A DNA stretch of 64,000 nucleotides. It comes from Nocardia caishijiensis NBRC 108228 (GTDB lineage: Bacteria > Actinomycetota > Actinomycetes > Mycobacteriales > Mycobacteriaceae). Positions 36,501-45,688 of this stretch are shown here, in pieces. The notes under the pieces are model-generated. The model saw nothing but the letters and a program-made list of their open reading frames with translations, had not been told where the DNA came from and ran no database searches. The position numbers and the translations under genes were made by a program. Each line of letters starts with the position of its first letter. Positions within the stretch are counted from its first letter, which is position 1. The stretch spans positions 124,001-188,000 of the forward strand of contig NZ_BDBE01000012.1 of the NCBI RefSeq assembly GCF_001612825.1, written 5' to 3'.

Positions 36501-37566
36501 CCTTGCGGAACCACTTCAGCCCGAGCATGTCCACCCGCGGGCCGAGAATCGCCAACATCGCGGGCAGAATCGTGATGGCGGTGAGCGCGGCGAGGCTGAC
36601 CGTCGCAATGGTGCCGTAGGCGATGGAACGCAGGAAGCCCTGTGGGAACAGCAGAATGCCGCCGAGGCTGGCCACGATCATCGTCGCGGAGAACACGACA
36701 GTGCGTCCGGCGGTCATCACCGAACGGCGCACGGCGGCATGGGTGTCGTATCCCTCGGCCAATTCCTCGCGGAAACGGCTGACTATGAACAGGCCGTAAT
36801 CGATCGCCAGCCCGAGACCGATCATCGACACGACACCACTGACAAAGGAATTGACCTCGGTGAAATGTGTCAACGCCATGATGATGCCGTTGGCACCTAT
36901 CACAGTGAGCCCGCCGATGATGAGCGGTAGAGCGGCCGCGACGATACCGCCGAAGATGAAGAACAACAGCACACCGACGGCCGGAATCGCCAACAATTCC
37001 ATGCGTTTGGTGTCGTGCGCCATGGTGTCGTTGAGCGTGCCCGCCATGCCCTGCAGGCCGGACACCTCGGTATCGACGCCCGGAACTTCGAAGGCGCCCT
37101 TGGTCGCGCGGTAGCTGCGCAGGGTCTCGGTATCGTTGCTGCCCTTGAGCCGGATCGCCGTGAAGGCGTGCTTCTTGTCCTTGGACCCGAACGTCGACGG
37201 CACGGTCGGGACCTTGCCGTCGATACGCCAATACGCACCGACGATGCTGTCGATCGAATCCGGATATTTCGCCGTCAGACCGGCCAGATTCTCGACGATC
37301 TTCTGGCTGAATTCCGGGTCATCGATCGTTTTGCCCTCGGGGGCGTTGTACATGACGACGATGTCGGAATCGTGGTTACGACCCCACGCGCCATCGGAAA
37401 TCCGCGCGGCCTGCGAGGATTCCGAATTCGGATCGTCCAACCCGCTGGAACTGAGGTGGTCTTCCAGCCCGAAGCCGAAACCACCGAGCGCCAACAACGC
37501 GGCCCCGACCACACCGATGACGGCGAATCGGAACCGATAGACCAGATCGCCCCAGCGGGTGAACAC
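33520..37566 (-). CDS. mmpL3: MmpL3-type RND transporter (trehalose monomycolate exporter) with long C-terminal tail
   Basis: Protein of 1348 residues. The transport part (residues 1-720) has 12 helices and two periplasmic domains. The proton-relay Asp-Tyr pairs are in GLGLAIDYGLFIVSRFREEL (about 254/255) and GLSTDYEVFLLSRM (about 607/608), matching D256/Y257 and D645/Y646 of M. tuberculosis MmpL3. The remainder, over 600 residues, is a Pro/Ser/Gly/Asp-rich disordered tail, far longer than the roughly 190 residues in M. tuberculosis. The start is GTG 37566 with AAGGAG upstream, directly after the NYN gene stop. Synteny with trmB, the NYN gene, the GTPase-like pair and pckA supports the assignment. 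It exports trehalose monomycolate for the mycolate outer membrane. Confidence 0.93.
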   Translation of the reverse strand: MFTRWGDLVYRFRFAVIGVVGAALLALGGFGFGLEDHLSSSGLDDPNSESSQAARISDGAWGRNHDSDIVVMYNAPEGKTIDDPEFSQKIVENLAGLTAKYPDSIDSIVGAYWRIDGKVPTVPSTFGSKDKKHAFTAIRLKGSNDTETLRSYRATKGAFEVPGVDTEVSGLQGMAGTLNDTMAHDTKRMELLAIPAVGVLLFFIFGGIVAAALPLIIGGLTVIGANGIIMALTHFTEVNSFVSGVVSMIGLGLAIDYGLFIVSRFREELAEGYDTHAAVRRSVMTAGRTVVFSATMIVASLGGILLFPQGFLRSIAYGTIATVSLAALTAITILPAMLAILGPRVDMLGLKWFRKDKTADEIENGFWGNLTRWVMKHPLKIAIPITIGLLLLIIPVKDLAFGGINEKYLPPDNETRLALEHFYEVFPMKKTDPIEIVFVGEDTNAIGAAWKAANQAPGLVGPFGVPSTAPTDKTIYRTSATLVSSDDADQTIDYLRAIETPDNVQMYVGGQPAIMKDSIDALLNRMPLMIALVLLVTTILMFLTFGSLVLPIKAAVMSALGLGSTLGILTWIFIDGHGSGILNFTPQPISAPVLVLIIAIIYGLSTDYEVFLLSRMVEARAQGASTTEAVRIGTAQTGRIITAAALILLVVTGAFAFSDLVMMQYIAYGMIAALFIDATILRMLLVPAIMKLLGDDCWWAPKWMKRIQEKIGLGEPILDDERPDKGAVVDLVKTTPITDPPTMQMVSVPDAKLAKTPRRPRTVAEIEAEAPTQRIDKVTESAEPARPRLPMSPDPTRPRASMLSGEPTRVLPVVQPGGAKPADADDQPTQMLPAVKPNSPAPDAGSGAGSHANGRGAGADAAPVDPATGRRPVLPDSSAPGSAPGGPRRGEGTSEPGADGVIGTAPAVDGVNGGLDLPDVRSSEPAPRGSERVQPPAGYGPSTPRVSTPGSPVGGETPRDAAESRPSIVTPARPRRVDTPPATTPPSIVNPPTPRPGSRGSDFPASGTFNGFTPLPRNGVDDSANISDDAPNTDRSSQQASEDVARESNSQGFMPPQADLTATPGAHRADAQPAAEPVSDLPEFPDLPMRRPAPEERDAQPENPAQNVFGTPVPVEPQTSWTDGGAEGAPTTEAAEPPMSAGASSMWASIDSARRSAQLGAADNAQPNPVDRASSAREQGAAQSDPVRTPNVGPQQVAPPGFTPVPAPESARPGPGTPAEEPETAPFTAGAHLPGEGDAADADQGVPGVHPNGENAGGWQAPPGFTPIPNSDAAVAPSPSAPVSENGSAATTEDDPQAETRTEIENWMAQLRSSRRGSDPVDEGRHHGDDERTVSVNELLRRRNDETS

Positions 37567-38289
37567 TTAAGCGACTCCTTGACCAGGGCGAGATGTGAGT
37601 AGCGCAGAAAGCGGCCGGAAGGGCTGCAACCATGCGCCCTCGTCGGGCAGCGAATCGAGGCTCACCCGCGGTAGCGGTTCCCGGAAAACTCCCGGGATGT
37701 CCTCGAGGTCGACGAACTCGAGAGTATCGGAAGTGACAGCCCAACTCGCGTGCTCACGGAATCCGAGTACCTGAGCTGGGGTTCCCTTGGCGGCGATGGC
37801 CTCTAGCGGTTCACGAAAGGCCTGACCGTCGGCGGAGGCCACCATGATTCCGGCGAGCCCGCCGTGGCGTGCCCGCAGGGCGATGTGGGCGAGCATGTCG
37901 GCGTCGACGTCGGAGTCCTCGTCGATCTTCGGCTTGGCGAAGACCGCGAAACCCACATTGCGTAAGGCCTCGACCCACGGCCGGACCACGTCGGCGGTGC
38001 CGGGGGCGATATTGGTGAAGACAGTTGCTTCGGCTTCGATGCGGGTCTTGGAACCGACCGACAGCTCGGCGGTGCGCGCCAGCAGCCAGCGGCCGAGCGC
38101 GTCGAAGCGGGGACGATAGGCGGCCGTGGGACGTCCACCGAGGATGGCGCCGAGTCCCATATCGAGGTTCGGCGCGTCCCAGACGAGCAGGACACGCCGG
38201 ACATCGGGCCCGGAACCGCTCAACGCCTCGGCGCCGGCACCTGACTGGTCGAGTTCCGGCATCTCGGGGGCGATCTCACTCACGCTCAT
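37567..38289 (-). CDS. NYN/PIN-like domain protein (Rv0207c type)
   Basis: Protein of 240 residues. The domain begins RRVLLVWDAPNLDMGLGAILGG, and acidic residues follow in FAKPKIDEDSDVDADMLAHI and IMVASADGQAF, as in NYN (PIN-like) metal-dependent nucleases. In the Rv0207c family the gene lies between trmB and mmpL3, as here. The ATG at 38289 overlaps the trmB stop as ATGA, and the stop is directly followed by mmpL3, so translation of the three is coupled. Whether it acts on RNA or serves MmpL3 is unknown. Confidence 0.8.
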   Translation of the reverse strand: MSVSEIAPEMPELDQSGAGAEALSGSGPDVRRVLLVWDAPNLDMGLGAILGGRPTAAYRPRFDALGRWLLARTAELSVGSKTRIEAEATVFTNIAPGTADVVRPWVEALRNVGFAVFAKPKIDEDSDVDADMLAHIALRARHGGLAGIMVASADGQAFREPLEAIAAKGTPAQVLGFREHASWAVTSDTLEFVDLEDIPGVFREPLPRVSLDSLPDEGAWLQPFRPLSALLTSRPGQGVA

Positions 38290-39119
38290 CTCTCGATCTT
38301 CCCCCATATGAACTCGTTGATGACGCTTCCGGCACGCAGACCTTTGCCCTCGAACTTCGTGACCGGCCGGTCGAACCCGATCGGCGCGGTGTGGCGGTTG
38401 GCCGCGCTGTCGCCACCTGTGGTGTCGTTCAGGCCGGTGAGCAGCGGTTCGGCCGAGCCTACTTCGAGGATGTGTTCGGCGTAGTCGGCGTGGTCGGTCG
38501 CCACGTGCAGCACGCCGCCCGGCCGCAATCTGCTGGCGATCAACGCGAAGGTCGGTGCCTGCAACAGTCGGCGCTTGTGGTGGCGGGCCTTGGGCCACGG
38601 GTCGGGGAAGAACACGCGCACACCGGTCAGCGACTCCGGGGCAACCATGTTCTCCAACACGTCGACGGCGTCACCGCGCAGCAACCGGATGTTGCCGATC
38701 TCCTCGCGTTCCACCTGCTGGACCAGCTGGGCCAGGCCCGGTTTGTAGACCTCGATGCCGATGAGGTTGAGGTGGGGTTCGGCTTTCGCCATGGCGGCGG
38801 TCGCGGTGCCGGTTCCGCAGCCGATCTCGATGACCAGCGGGGCGCTGCGCCCGAACCAGGCGTCGGCGTCGACGGGCTCGTTGGACACGTCCCGGCCGAT
38901 CACCGGCCAGGTGCGTTCCCAGGAGGCCTGCTGGTTGGGTGTCAATGCCCCTCGGCGGGAGCGGAAGCTCGTCACGCGGGGGTAGAGGCGGGAGCCGGTG
39001 GTCGAGCGGCGGCCCGCTTCGTTCGGCATCTCCGAGAGCTTCAGGTGCTCCGGGGCAGTGGACGGCGGCCCGGGAACCGACTCGACAGGGTGGTTGGCGG
39101 CGTCGTTCACGTCGTCCAT
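38286..39119 (-). CDS. trmB: tRNA (guanine-N7-)-methyltransferase
   Basis: Protein of 277 residues. The SAM site is VIEIGCGTGTATAAMA; family motifs FFPDPWPKARHHKRRLLQ and RPVTKFEGKGLRAG (TxxE) near the end are intact. It makes m7G46 in tRNA variable loops. The N-terminal 60 residues are an extra disordered stretch also seen in mycobacterial TrmB. First gene of the trmB-NYN-mmpL3 operon. Divergent from the GTPase-like gene by 81 bp. Confidence 0.95.
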   Translation of the reverse strand: MDDVNDAANHPVESVPGPPSTAPEHLKLSEMPNEAGRRSTTGSRLYPRVTSFRSRRGALTPNQQASWERTWPVIGRDVSNEPVDADAWFGRSAPLVIEIGCGTGTATAAMAKAEPHLNLIGIEVYKPGLAQLVQQVEREEIGNIRLLRGDAVDVLENMVAPESLTGVRVFFPDPWPKARHHKRRLLQAPTFALIASRLRPGGVLHVATDHADYAEHILEVGSAEPLLTGLNDTTGGDSAANRHTAPIGFDRPVTKFEGKGLRAGSVINEFIWGKIER

Positions 39120-39200
39120 TGTCCAGCATGCGCGGAGTTACGTCGCAGCCGCCTCACGCCGGATCTGACAGAATGCCCTCCGAAAAGGGGGTGCGCGCAC

Positions 39201-40310
39201 ATGCCGACAGCGACCACGACCGCACAGACACGGCCATCCGACCAGCTCGATCAGCTGATCTCGGATCTCGGCGCAGGTGGGGGAACCGACCCGGCGATCG
39301 CCGAACGGCTCGTGGAGGCGGTGCGGCGCAGGCGCAGGCCGCTGCGAATCCAGGTGGCGGGGCGAGCGCTGAGCGGTCGGACAACGGTCCTCGCGGCGCT
39401 GGCCCTGCTGTCGGCCCAGGAAACCGAGCCGGTCGACCAGCCGGGGCTGCCCGATCCGGTGCTCGACGGCGACCTGGTGGTGTACGTGCTGGCGGGTGCC
39501 CCGCAGGCGGCCGATCTGCGGGTGCTGGAAACGTTGCCGAGGGACCGCAGCATCGTGGTGCTGAACAAGGCCGACGCCATGGGTTCACGCTGGGGCGATG
39601 CCGTGGCCGCCGCCGAACGGTTCGCCCGTGAGCTGCGGTTGCCGGTGGTTCCGGTGGTCGCGTCGCTGGCGGCGCGCACCCGTGCGGGCAGCGTCGGCGC
39701 GGCCGACCTCAGCGAGTTGCGCAGGCTCGCGGTCGGCCCGGATGTGCCGTCGGTGCTGGCGGCGGAGCTGTTCATCGGCGCGGGTTCCGACCAGGACGCG
39801 CGCAGGCGCCTGATCGAGAACTGGGATCTCTACGGCGTGGACTGCGCGCTCACCGCCCTGCGCGCCGACCCGGATCTCACCTCGGCCGCGCTGATCCAGA
39901 TCCTGCACTCGGCAGGCGGCATCGACCCGCTGCACCGGCTGGTCCACCGTCGCTACGAGCAGGTCGAAGCCGTGCGCGGCGGCGAGCTGCTCGACGAGCT
40001 GGTCCGGCTGGCCGCGCGGGCCGTCCCCGGTGACGGTGGTCGCGCCCGCGCGCTGATCGAGCAGTACCTGGTCGGTGACGAGGCGCTGTGGATCGGGCTG
40101 TGCGCGGGTCTGGCCTGTCCGCAGGTCGCGCATCTGGCCGCCGGGTATCCCTCGCCCGCGCCGGGTGACGCCGACGAGGCGCTCTCGCGCGCCACCCGCT
40201 GGCGGGCCGTCGTCTCGAGCGACATGCCGCCCTCGGCCCGCCGCGCCGCCCTGCGCGTGCACAACGGATACGTCCGAGCCTGGGAGCGGATGAGCAGTGC
40301 CGGACTCTGA
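39201..40310 (+). CDS. Degenerate GTPase/dynamin-like protein (Rv0209 type)
   Basis: Protein of 369 residues, similar in length to Rv0209. A P-loop remnant is present: VAGRALSGRTTVLAAL, in which the invariant Lys is replaced by Arg. The guanine-specificity motif is clear (IVVLNKADAM), as is DLVVYVLAG in the Walker B position. The C-terminal half is helical. This suggests a divergent or inactive GTPase that may still bind nucleotide. Cotranscribed with the next gene by a 14-bp overlap. ATG 39201 is chosen; the long frame before it is antisense to trmB. Confidence 0.7.
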   Translation: MPTATTTAQTRPSDQLDQLISDLGAGGGTDPAIAERLVEAVRRRRRPLRIQVAGRALSGRTTVLAALALLSAQETEPVDQPGLPDPVLDGDLVVYVLAGAPQAADLRVLETLPRDRSIVVLNKADAMGSRWGDAVAAAERFARELRLPVVPVVASLAARTRAGSVGAADLSELRRLAVGPDVPSVLAAELFIGAGSDQDARRRLIENWDLYGVDCALTALRADPDLTSAALIQILHSAGGIDPLHRLVHRRYEQVEAVRGGELLDELVRLAARAVPGDGGRARALIEQYLVGDEALWIGLCAGLACPQVAHLAAGYPSPAPGDADEALSRATRWRAVVSSDMPPSARRAALRVHNGYVRAWERMSSAGL

Positions 40311-41742
40311 CGCGGCCGCCCTGACGGCCGACGTCGACGCCGTCATCGAGCGGTGGAATCCGCAGGGCAAGGCCCTGCTGCGGGCGATGGCCGGTTCCGG
40401 CGCCGCCGCGAGCGTGTTGTTCCACGCCCCCGACGACGCCAACACCACCCTGCTGCGCACCGAACTGGCCCGCTTCGAACCTCACATCGACCTGATCGAC
40501 CCCGCCACCCCGATCACCGAGCCCGCCCCGGCCCTGATCCTGTTCGACGCGGGCAGCGTGATCGGCGCCGACCTGCTCGCCCTCATCGACCGCCTGCGCG
40601 ACGCGGGCGCACCGATCCTGCTCGCCATGAACGGCTTCCACGCCTACCAGGACTGGCGTGCCATCCGGGAACGCAGCCTCGCCCTGCTCGCCGACCGAGG
40701 CGCCGCCGAGCTGGAGATCCTCCCCGTCTCGGCCCGGCTGGCCGCCGCCGCCCGCGCCGCCGACGACTCCGCCCTGCTCGACCGTTCCGGTCTCGGCGCC
40801 CTGCACGCAGCTCTCGCCGCGGCCACCGCGCAGACCCCGGTCGACGGTGCCCGCCGCCGGGCCGCCGTGCTCGCCCGCGTGCTGGCCGACACCAGGGCCC
40901 GCATCACCGAGCAGATCACCGCCCTGCGCGCGGGCACCGATGCCGCGCGCCTGCGCGAGGAGCGGGTCGCCCTGCTCGCCGACCGCGACGGTGGCCGTCA
41001 GACCGGCCTCGCGGCGGTGCGCAGCCAGGTGCAACTGGCGCGCGTCGACCTGTCGACCGAGGTGGGGGCCATGGTGCGGGCCCTGCACATGCGCTCGCGC
41101 GCCGATCTCGACCGTTGCGATCGCACCGAACTGCGCGCCTACCCCGAGCGATTGCAGCAGGCCGCGGGCGAGTTGTCGGCGGCGGTCGACGCCGTCATCG
41201 ATGAGCGCGTGCTCGAGACCGCGCGCCGTGTCGGCACCGCCGCACCGGCCCCGCGCCGCTACGACGCGGCGCCCCGGGTCGGTCCGGAACCCTCGCCGAG
41301 GCATCGTGGTGTCGAAGATCACCTGGTGATCGCGCTCGGCGCGTCGGCGGGTGTCGGTCTAGGCCGGTTGATCGTCGCGCCGCTGTCGCTGGTGCCGACC
41401 CTCGACGTGGCCAGCGTGCCGGTGGCGTTGCTGCTCGGCGCCGGTGCGGCGGCCTGGGTGGTGCGGGCGCGCGGGCAACTCGCCGAACGCGGGCACATGT
41501 CACAGTGGGTCTCCGAGGCGCTGGTGAATGTGAAAGCCCAGCTCGAGCAGCGTGTCGCGGCGGTGCTGGTGGACGTGGAGGCCGAGCTGGCCGAGCATGT
41601 GGTCCGCGAATCCACGGCGCGGGCGGTGGCTGTGGACCGCCGGATCGCCGAGCTGGACGCGCTCGTCCGGCGTCTCGTGGCGGAGCGTCCGGCGCAGCTT
41701 TCCGCCTGCGAACGCGATATCGAAACCCTCGACAAGGTGTGA
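40297..41742 (+). CDS. Dynamin-like membrane protein partner (Rv0210 type)
   Basis: Protein of 481 residues, starting at GTG 40297. Residues about 20-170 resemble a G-domain fold without a P-loop: the place expected for GxxxxGK[ST] reads FHAPDDANTT, and a loop ILLAMNGFHAY stands where NKxD would be. Long helices follow (160-310), then two membrane helices (VIALGASAGVGLGRLIVAPL and SVPVALLLGAGAAAWVV), then a coiled-coil tail. The layout is that of bacterial dynamin-like proteins such as IniA, but nucleotide-binding residues are lost. It probably works as a heteropair with the previous gene at the membrane, near MmpL3 (inference). Confidence 0.65.
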   Translation: MPDSDAAALTADVDAVIERWNPQGKALLRAMAGSGAAASVLFHAPDDANTTLLRTELARFEPHIDLIDPATPITEPAPALILFDAGSVIGADLLALIDRLRDAGAPILLAMNGFHAYQDWRAIRERSLALLADRGAAELEILPVSARLAAAARAADDSALLDRSGLGALHAALAAATAQTPVDGARRRAAVLARVLADTRARITEQITALRAGTDAARLREERVALLADRDGGRQTGLAAVRSQVQLARVDLSTEVGAMVRALHMRSRADLDRCDRTELRAYPERLQQAAGELSAAVDAVIDERVLETARRVGTAAPAPRRYDAAPRVGPEPSPRHRGVEDHLVIALGASAGVGLGRLIVAPLSLVPTLDVASVPVALLLGAGAAAWVVRARGQLAERGHMSQWVSEALVNVKAQLEQRVAAVLVDVEAELAEHVVRESTARAVAVDRRIAELDALVRRLVAERPAQLSACERDIETLDKV

Positions 41743-41982
41743 CGAGAACGATTGGTCCACCCGCCGATGGGTACTAGGTTGGGCGAACCCGATTCCTTAT
41801 CGATCGTCATATCGCGTTAACCTTTAAGCAGGAACCTGGGCGTCCTGCTCCGTGCCAGTCGATGCGCGGCCTCCGTCCGTGTGCGGCCCTGTACGCCGTC
41901 CATTGGGGTTGCGTGGTGGCTGGTTCGCTGCCGGACGTCTTCCCGCCACGGTGGCGCCCCCGCCCATCTCAGGAGAGTTTTC

Positions 41983-43812
41983 ATGACCTCAGCGACCATT
42001 CCTGGTCTTCGTGGATCCGACGGCACCGCGCCGACCGAGCACAGTGAACTGCTCGCCTGGGTACAGGAAGTCGCAGAGCTCACTCAGCCTGATCGTGTCG
42101 TCTGGGCCGACGGCTCCGACGCGGAATGGGATCGTCTGACCACGCAGCTGGTCGAGGCGGGCACCTTCAAGAAGCTCGACGAGAAGAAGAAACCGAACTC
42201 CTTCCTCGCCCTGTCCGACCCCTCCGATGTGGCCCGCGTGGAATCGCGCACCTACATCTGCTCCAAGACCGAGGCCGACGCCGGTCCGACCAACAACTGG
42301 GTCGACCCCGCCGAGATGCGCGCCACCATGACCGAGCTGTACCGCGGCTCGATGAAGGGCCGCACCATGTACGTGGTGCCGTTCTGCATGGGCCCGCTCG
42401 GCGCCGAGGACCCCAAGCTGGGCGTGGAGATCACCGACTCCGAGTACGTCGTGGTTTCGATGCGCGTGATGACCCGCATGGGTCAGGCCGCGCTGGACAA
42501 GCTCGGCACCGATCGTCCGTTCGTGAAGGCCCTGCACTCCGTGGGCGCCCCGCTGGCCGAGGGCCAGGCCGACGTGCCGTGGCCGTGCAGCGACACCAAG
42601 TACATCACCCACTTCCCCGAGGACCGCGAGATCTGGTCCTACGGCTCCGGCTACGGCGGCAACGCGCTGCTCGGCAAGAAGTGCTACTCGCTGCGGATCG
42701 CCTCGGCGATGGCCCACGACGAGGGCTGGCTTGCCGAGCACATGCTCATCCTCAAGCTGATCTCGCCGGAGAACAAGAACTACTACGTCGCCGCCGCGTT
42801 CCCGAGCGCCTGCGGTAAGACCAACCTGGCGATGATCCAGCCGACCATCCCCGGCTGGCGCGCCGAGACCCTCGGCGACGACATCGCCTGGATGCGTTTC
42901 GGCAAGGACGGTCGCCTGTACGCGGTGAACCCGGAGTTCGGCTTCTTCGGCGTGGCGCCCGGCACCAACCACAGCTCCAACCCCAACGCGATGGCAACCA
43001 TCGACGCGGGCAACACCGTTTACACCAACGTCGCCCAGACCGACGACAACGATGTGTGGTGGGAGGGCCTGGAAGGCGACCCGCAGCACCTGATCGACTG
43101 GAAGGGCAACGACTGGACCCCCGAGTCGGGCACGCATGCCGCGCACCCGAACTCGCGCTACTGCACCCCGATGTCGCAGTGCCCCATCCTGGCCCCCGAG
43201 TGGGACGACCCGCAGGGTGTGCCGATCTCGGCCATCCTGTTCGGCGGTCGCCGCAAGACCACCGTTCCGCTGGTGACCGAGTCGTTCGGCTGGGAGCACG
43301 GCGTGTTCATGGGTGCGACCATGGGCTCGGAGCAGACCGCCGCCGCCGAGGGCCAGGTCGGCACCGTCCGCCGCGATCCGATGGCGATGCTGCCGTTCCT
43401 CGGCTACCACGTGGGCGACTACCTCGACCACTGGATCGAGCTCGGCAAGAACGCCGATTCGTCCAAGCTGCCGAAGATCTTCTACGTCAACTGGTTCCGT
43501 CGTGGCGCCGACGGCCGCTTCCTGTGGCCCGGATTCGGTGAGAACTCCCGCGTGCTCGAGTGGATCGTCGGCCGGATCGAGGGTTCGTCCGGCGCGTCGT
43601 CCACCCCGGTCGGTCACGTGCCCACCGCCGCCGACCTCGACCTGGACGGCCTCGATGTCGACCAGACCGATGTCGAGGAGGCCCTCGCGGTGAACGCCGA
43701 CGAGTGGCGTCAGGAGATCCCGTCGATCGAGGAGTGGTTCGAATTCATCGGTGACCGCCTCCCGTCGGGCGTTCGCGACGAGTTCGAGGCACTCAAGCAG
43801 CGCCTCGGCTGA
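41983..43812 (+). CDS. pckA: Phosphoenolpyruvate carboxykinase (GTP)
   Basis: Protein of 609 residues of the GTP-dependent class. The P-loop is [12 protein letters not shown], which includes the hyper-reactive Cys, and other blocks include [48 protein letters not shown] and [11 protein letters not shown]. It converts oxaloacetate to phosphoenolpyruvate in gluconeogenesis. The ATG at 41983 has AGGAG 8 nt upstream. The 240-bp gap before it (41743-41982) contains a locally AT-rich stretch near 41800-41825, the likely promoter. A strong terminator follows. Confidence 0.97.
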   Translation: MTSATIPGLRGSDGTAPTEHSELLAWVQEVAELTQPDRVVWADGSDAEWDRLTTQLVEAGTFKKLDEKKKPNSFLALSDPSDVARVESRTYICSKTEADAGPTNNWVDPAEMRATMTELYRGSMKGRTMYVVPFCMGPLGAEDPKLGVEITDSEYVVVSMRVMTRMGQAALDKLGTDRPFVKALHSVGAPLAEGQADVPWPCSDTKYITHFPEDREIWSYGSGYGGNALLGKKCYSLRIASAMAHDEGWLAEHMLILKLISPENKNYYVAAAFPSACGKTNLAMIQPTIPGWRAETLGDDIAWMRFGKDGRLYAVNPEFGFFGVAPGTNHSSNPNAMATIDAGNTVYTNVAQTDDNDVWWEGLEGDPQHLIDWKGNDWTPESGTHAAHPNSRYCTPMSQCPILAPEWDDPQGVPISAILFGGRRKTTVPLVTESFGWEHGVFMGATMGSEQTAAAEGQVGTVRRDPMAMLPFLGYHVGDYLDHWIELGKNADSSKLPKIFYVNWFRRGADGRFLWPGFGENSRVLEWIVGRIEGSSGASSTPVGHVPTAADLDLDGLDVDQTDVEEALAVNADEWRQEIPSIEEWFEFIGDRLPSGVRDEFEALKQRLG

Positions 43813-43823
43813 CACTGAAGTCG

Positions 43824-43855
43824 AACCGCCCGCACCGATTTCGGTGCGGGCGGTT
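43824..43855 (+). terminator. Strong rho-independent terminator after pckA
   Basis: AACCGCCCGCACCGA (43824-43838) pairs with TCGGTGCGGGCGGTT (43841-43855), a perfect 15-bp stem, followed by further T residues. Confidence 0.95.
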
Positions 43856-44066
43856 TTGCGTTGCCCCTGTTTCCGGGCGCGAAGTTTCCTAATGGGCACA
43901 AATTGGGAAGATTTCCCCGCGCTGATTTCGGGTACATCTTTCGATGACAGAGAGTCGCTGGGGCAAGGGAATCGCCGTCACCTATATTCCCAGTCAGGTT
44001 TCTGTGAACGTCGCACCATCCCCCGAGCTAACTCCGCTGAGATCGACGCTGAGAGGTGGTTGACGC

Positions 44067-44246
44067 ATGACCGATCTGGTGACCCGCCACGAGGACGACA
44101 CCTGCTCGAGCACGCCACTGCACCGGGTGGCAGGTCGCTTGGAGCGTGTCCTGCCACCCGGATGGCGCGTCGATGTGGTCGACCTGCCCGCCAACGGCGA
44201 GGTACGTGCCCAGCCGGTACTGCGGGTCGTGATGCCCGAGGACTAG
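44067..44246 (+). CDS. Possible small hypothetical protein
   Basis: An ATG at 44067 opens a 59-residue frame ending at TAG 44244-44246. The peptide starts MTDLVTRHEDDTC and ends in LRVVMPED. It is hydrophilic, with a GGRL-type amphipathic centre, and third positions are GC-rich as in real genes here. There is no obvious ribosome site (GAGAGG lies 12 nt upstream). It ends in a 4-bp tail overlap with the aldehyde dehydrogenase gene. The 185 bp before it, back to 43881, hold no other feature that I can name. Confidence 0.45.
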   Translation: MTDLVTRHEDDTCSSTPLHRVAGRLERVLPPGWRVDVVDLPANGEVRAQPVLRVVMPED

Positions 44247-45688
44247 CCGGTCCATCCCATCGGCATCAGCACCGACTTCTGCTCGCAGAACGCGTCGAGA
44301 CCCTCGGGCCCGTTCTCGCGGCCGACGCCGGAGCTCTTGTATCCACCGAACGGCGCGGTGGGGTCGAAGGCGTACCAGTTGATCGCGTAGGTGCCCGTGC
44401 GGACCCGTGCGGCGATCTTCGCGCCGCGTTCGATGTCGGTGGTCCAGACCGAGCCGGCCAGTCCGTACACGGAGTCGTTGGCGATGGCCACGGCCTCGTC
44501 CTCGGTGTCGTACGGGATCACCGACAGCACTGGTCCGAAGATCTCCTCCTGGGCGATGGTGCTGGAGTTGTCCACGTCGGCGAAGATCGTCGGCTCGACG
44601 AACCAGCCGCGATCCACCCCGGCGGGCCTGCCGCCGCCGAGAACCAGCCGCGCCCCCTCGGCCTTGCCCTTGGCGATGTAGCCCTCCACGCGTTCGCGCT
44701 GTCGCTCGCTGATGAGCGGGCCGAACTGCACCGACGGATCGGTGGGGTCACCGGTCTTCAGGGTGCTCACGTGGGCGACGAGCGCGTCGAGGATCTCCTC
44801 GTAACGGCTGCGCGGCGCGAGGATCCGGGTCTGCGCCACACAGCCCTGTCCGCTGTTCATCAGGCCGGAGAACGCGAGAACGGGAATGCTGGCGGCCAGA
44901 TCCACGTCGTCGAGGATGATCGCTGCCGACTTTCCACCCAATTCGAGGGAAACGGTTTTGAGTTGTTCACCGGCGATGGCCGCGAGTTTCCGGCCAACGG
45001 CGGTACTTCCGGTGAACGTCACCTTGTCGACGCCGGGATGACCGGCCAGGTATTCACTTGCCTCTGCTTCGGCGGGCAGCACCGAGATCACGCCGTCCGG
45101 CACGCCTGCCTCGGTGAAGATATCGGCGAGAATATTGGCGCTGAGCGGGGTGAGGGGGGACGGTTTCAACACGATCGTGCACCCGGCGAGCAATGCGGGC
45201 GCGAGTTTGTTCACCGCGAGGAACATCGGAACATTCCACGCGGTAATAGCGGCGACGACCCCGCGCGGTTCCCGTGACACACGGGTAGTTCCGAACGGGC
45301 CGACCCGAGTCTCGTTCCAAGGGAAGGTCTCTGCGAGCGAGACTAACGCGTCGAGAGCCGCGACGGCGGGAATTTGATTGAATGTCAAGGCGCCTACCGT
45401 CGTTGCGCCCATCTCCGCCGAGAGCGCGGCGAGCAATTCCGGCGAACGCTGCTCGATGAGCCGAGCCGCCTTGCCGAGCACTTCGGCTCGTTCCAGTGGA
45501 TCCTTCTTGGGCCACGGTCCGCTGTCGAAGGCGTCGCGGGCCGCGGCGACCGCCGTGTCCACGTCGTCCTTCGTTACCGAAGGCACGCTGCCCACGGTCT
45601 CCTCGGTGGCCGGTGAGACCACGGGAATGCGGTCACTACCGGCCGGGGTGGTCCACTTGCCGCCGATGAACAGACTGTCGTAGTGCAT
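44243..45688 (-). CDS. Aldehyde dehydrogenase (Rv0223c type)
   Basis: Protein of 481 residues. Catalytic residues are visible: Asn in AITAWNVPMFLAVNKLAPAL, Glu in VSLELGGKSAAII and nucleophilic Cys in NSGQGCVAQTRI; the nucleotide site shows KVTFTGSTAVG. It oxidises an aldehyde to the acid with NAD(P). Order with the next genes matches Rv0223c-Rv0225. A KstR-like site (45722-45735) lies just upstream, linking it to sterol catabolism. The ATG at 45688 is used. Confidence 0.93.
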   Translation of the reverse strand: MHYDSLFIGGKWTTPAGSDRIPVVSPATEETVGSVPSVTKDDVDTAVAAARDAFDSGPWPKKDPLERAEVLGKAARLIEQRSPELLAALSAEMGATTVGALTFNQIPAVAALDALVSLAETFPWNETRVGPFGTTRVSREPRGVVAAITAWNVPMFLAVNKLAPALLAGCTIVLKPSPLTPLSANILADIFTEAGVPDGVISVLPAEAEASEYLAGHPGVDKVTFTGSTAVGRKLAAIAGEQLKTVSLELGGKSAAIILDDVDLAASIPVLAFSGLMNSGQGCVAQTRILAPRSRYEEILDALVAHVSTLKTGDPTDPSVQFGPLISERQRERVEGYIAKGKAEGARLVLGGGRPAGVDRGWFVEPTIFADVDNSSTIAQEEIFGPVLSVIPYDTEDEAVAIANDSVYGLAGSVWTTDIERGAKIAARVRTGTYAINWYAFDPTAPFGGYKSSGVGRENGPEGLDAFCEQKSVLMPMGWTG

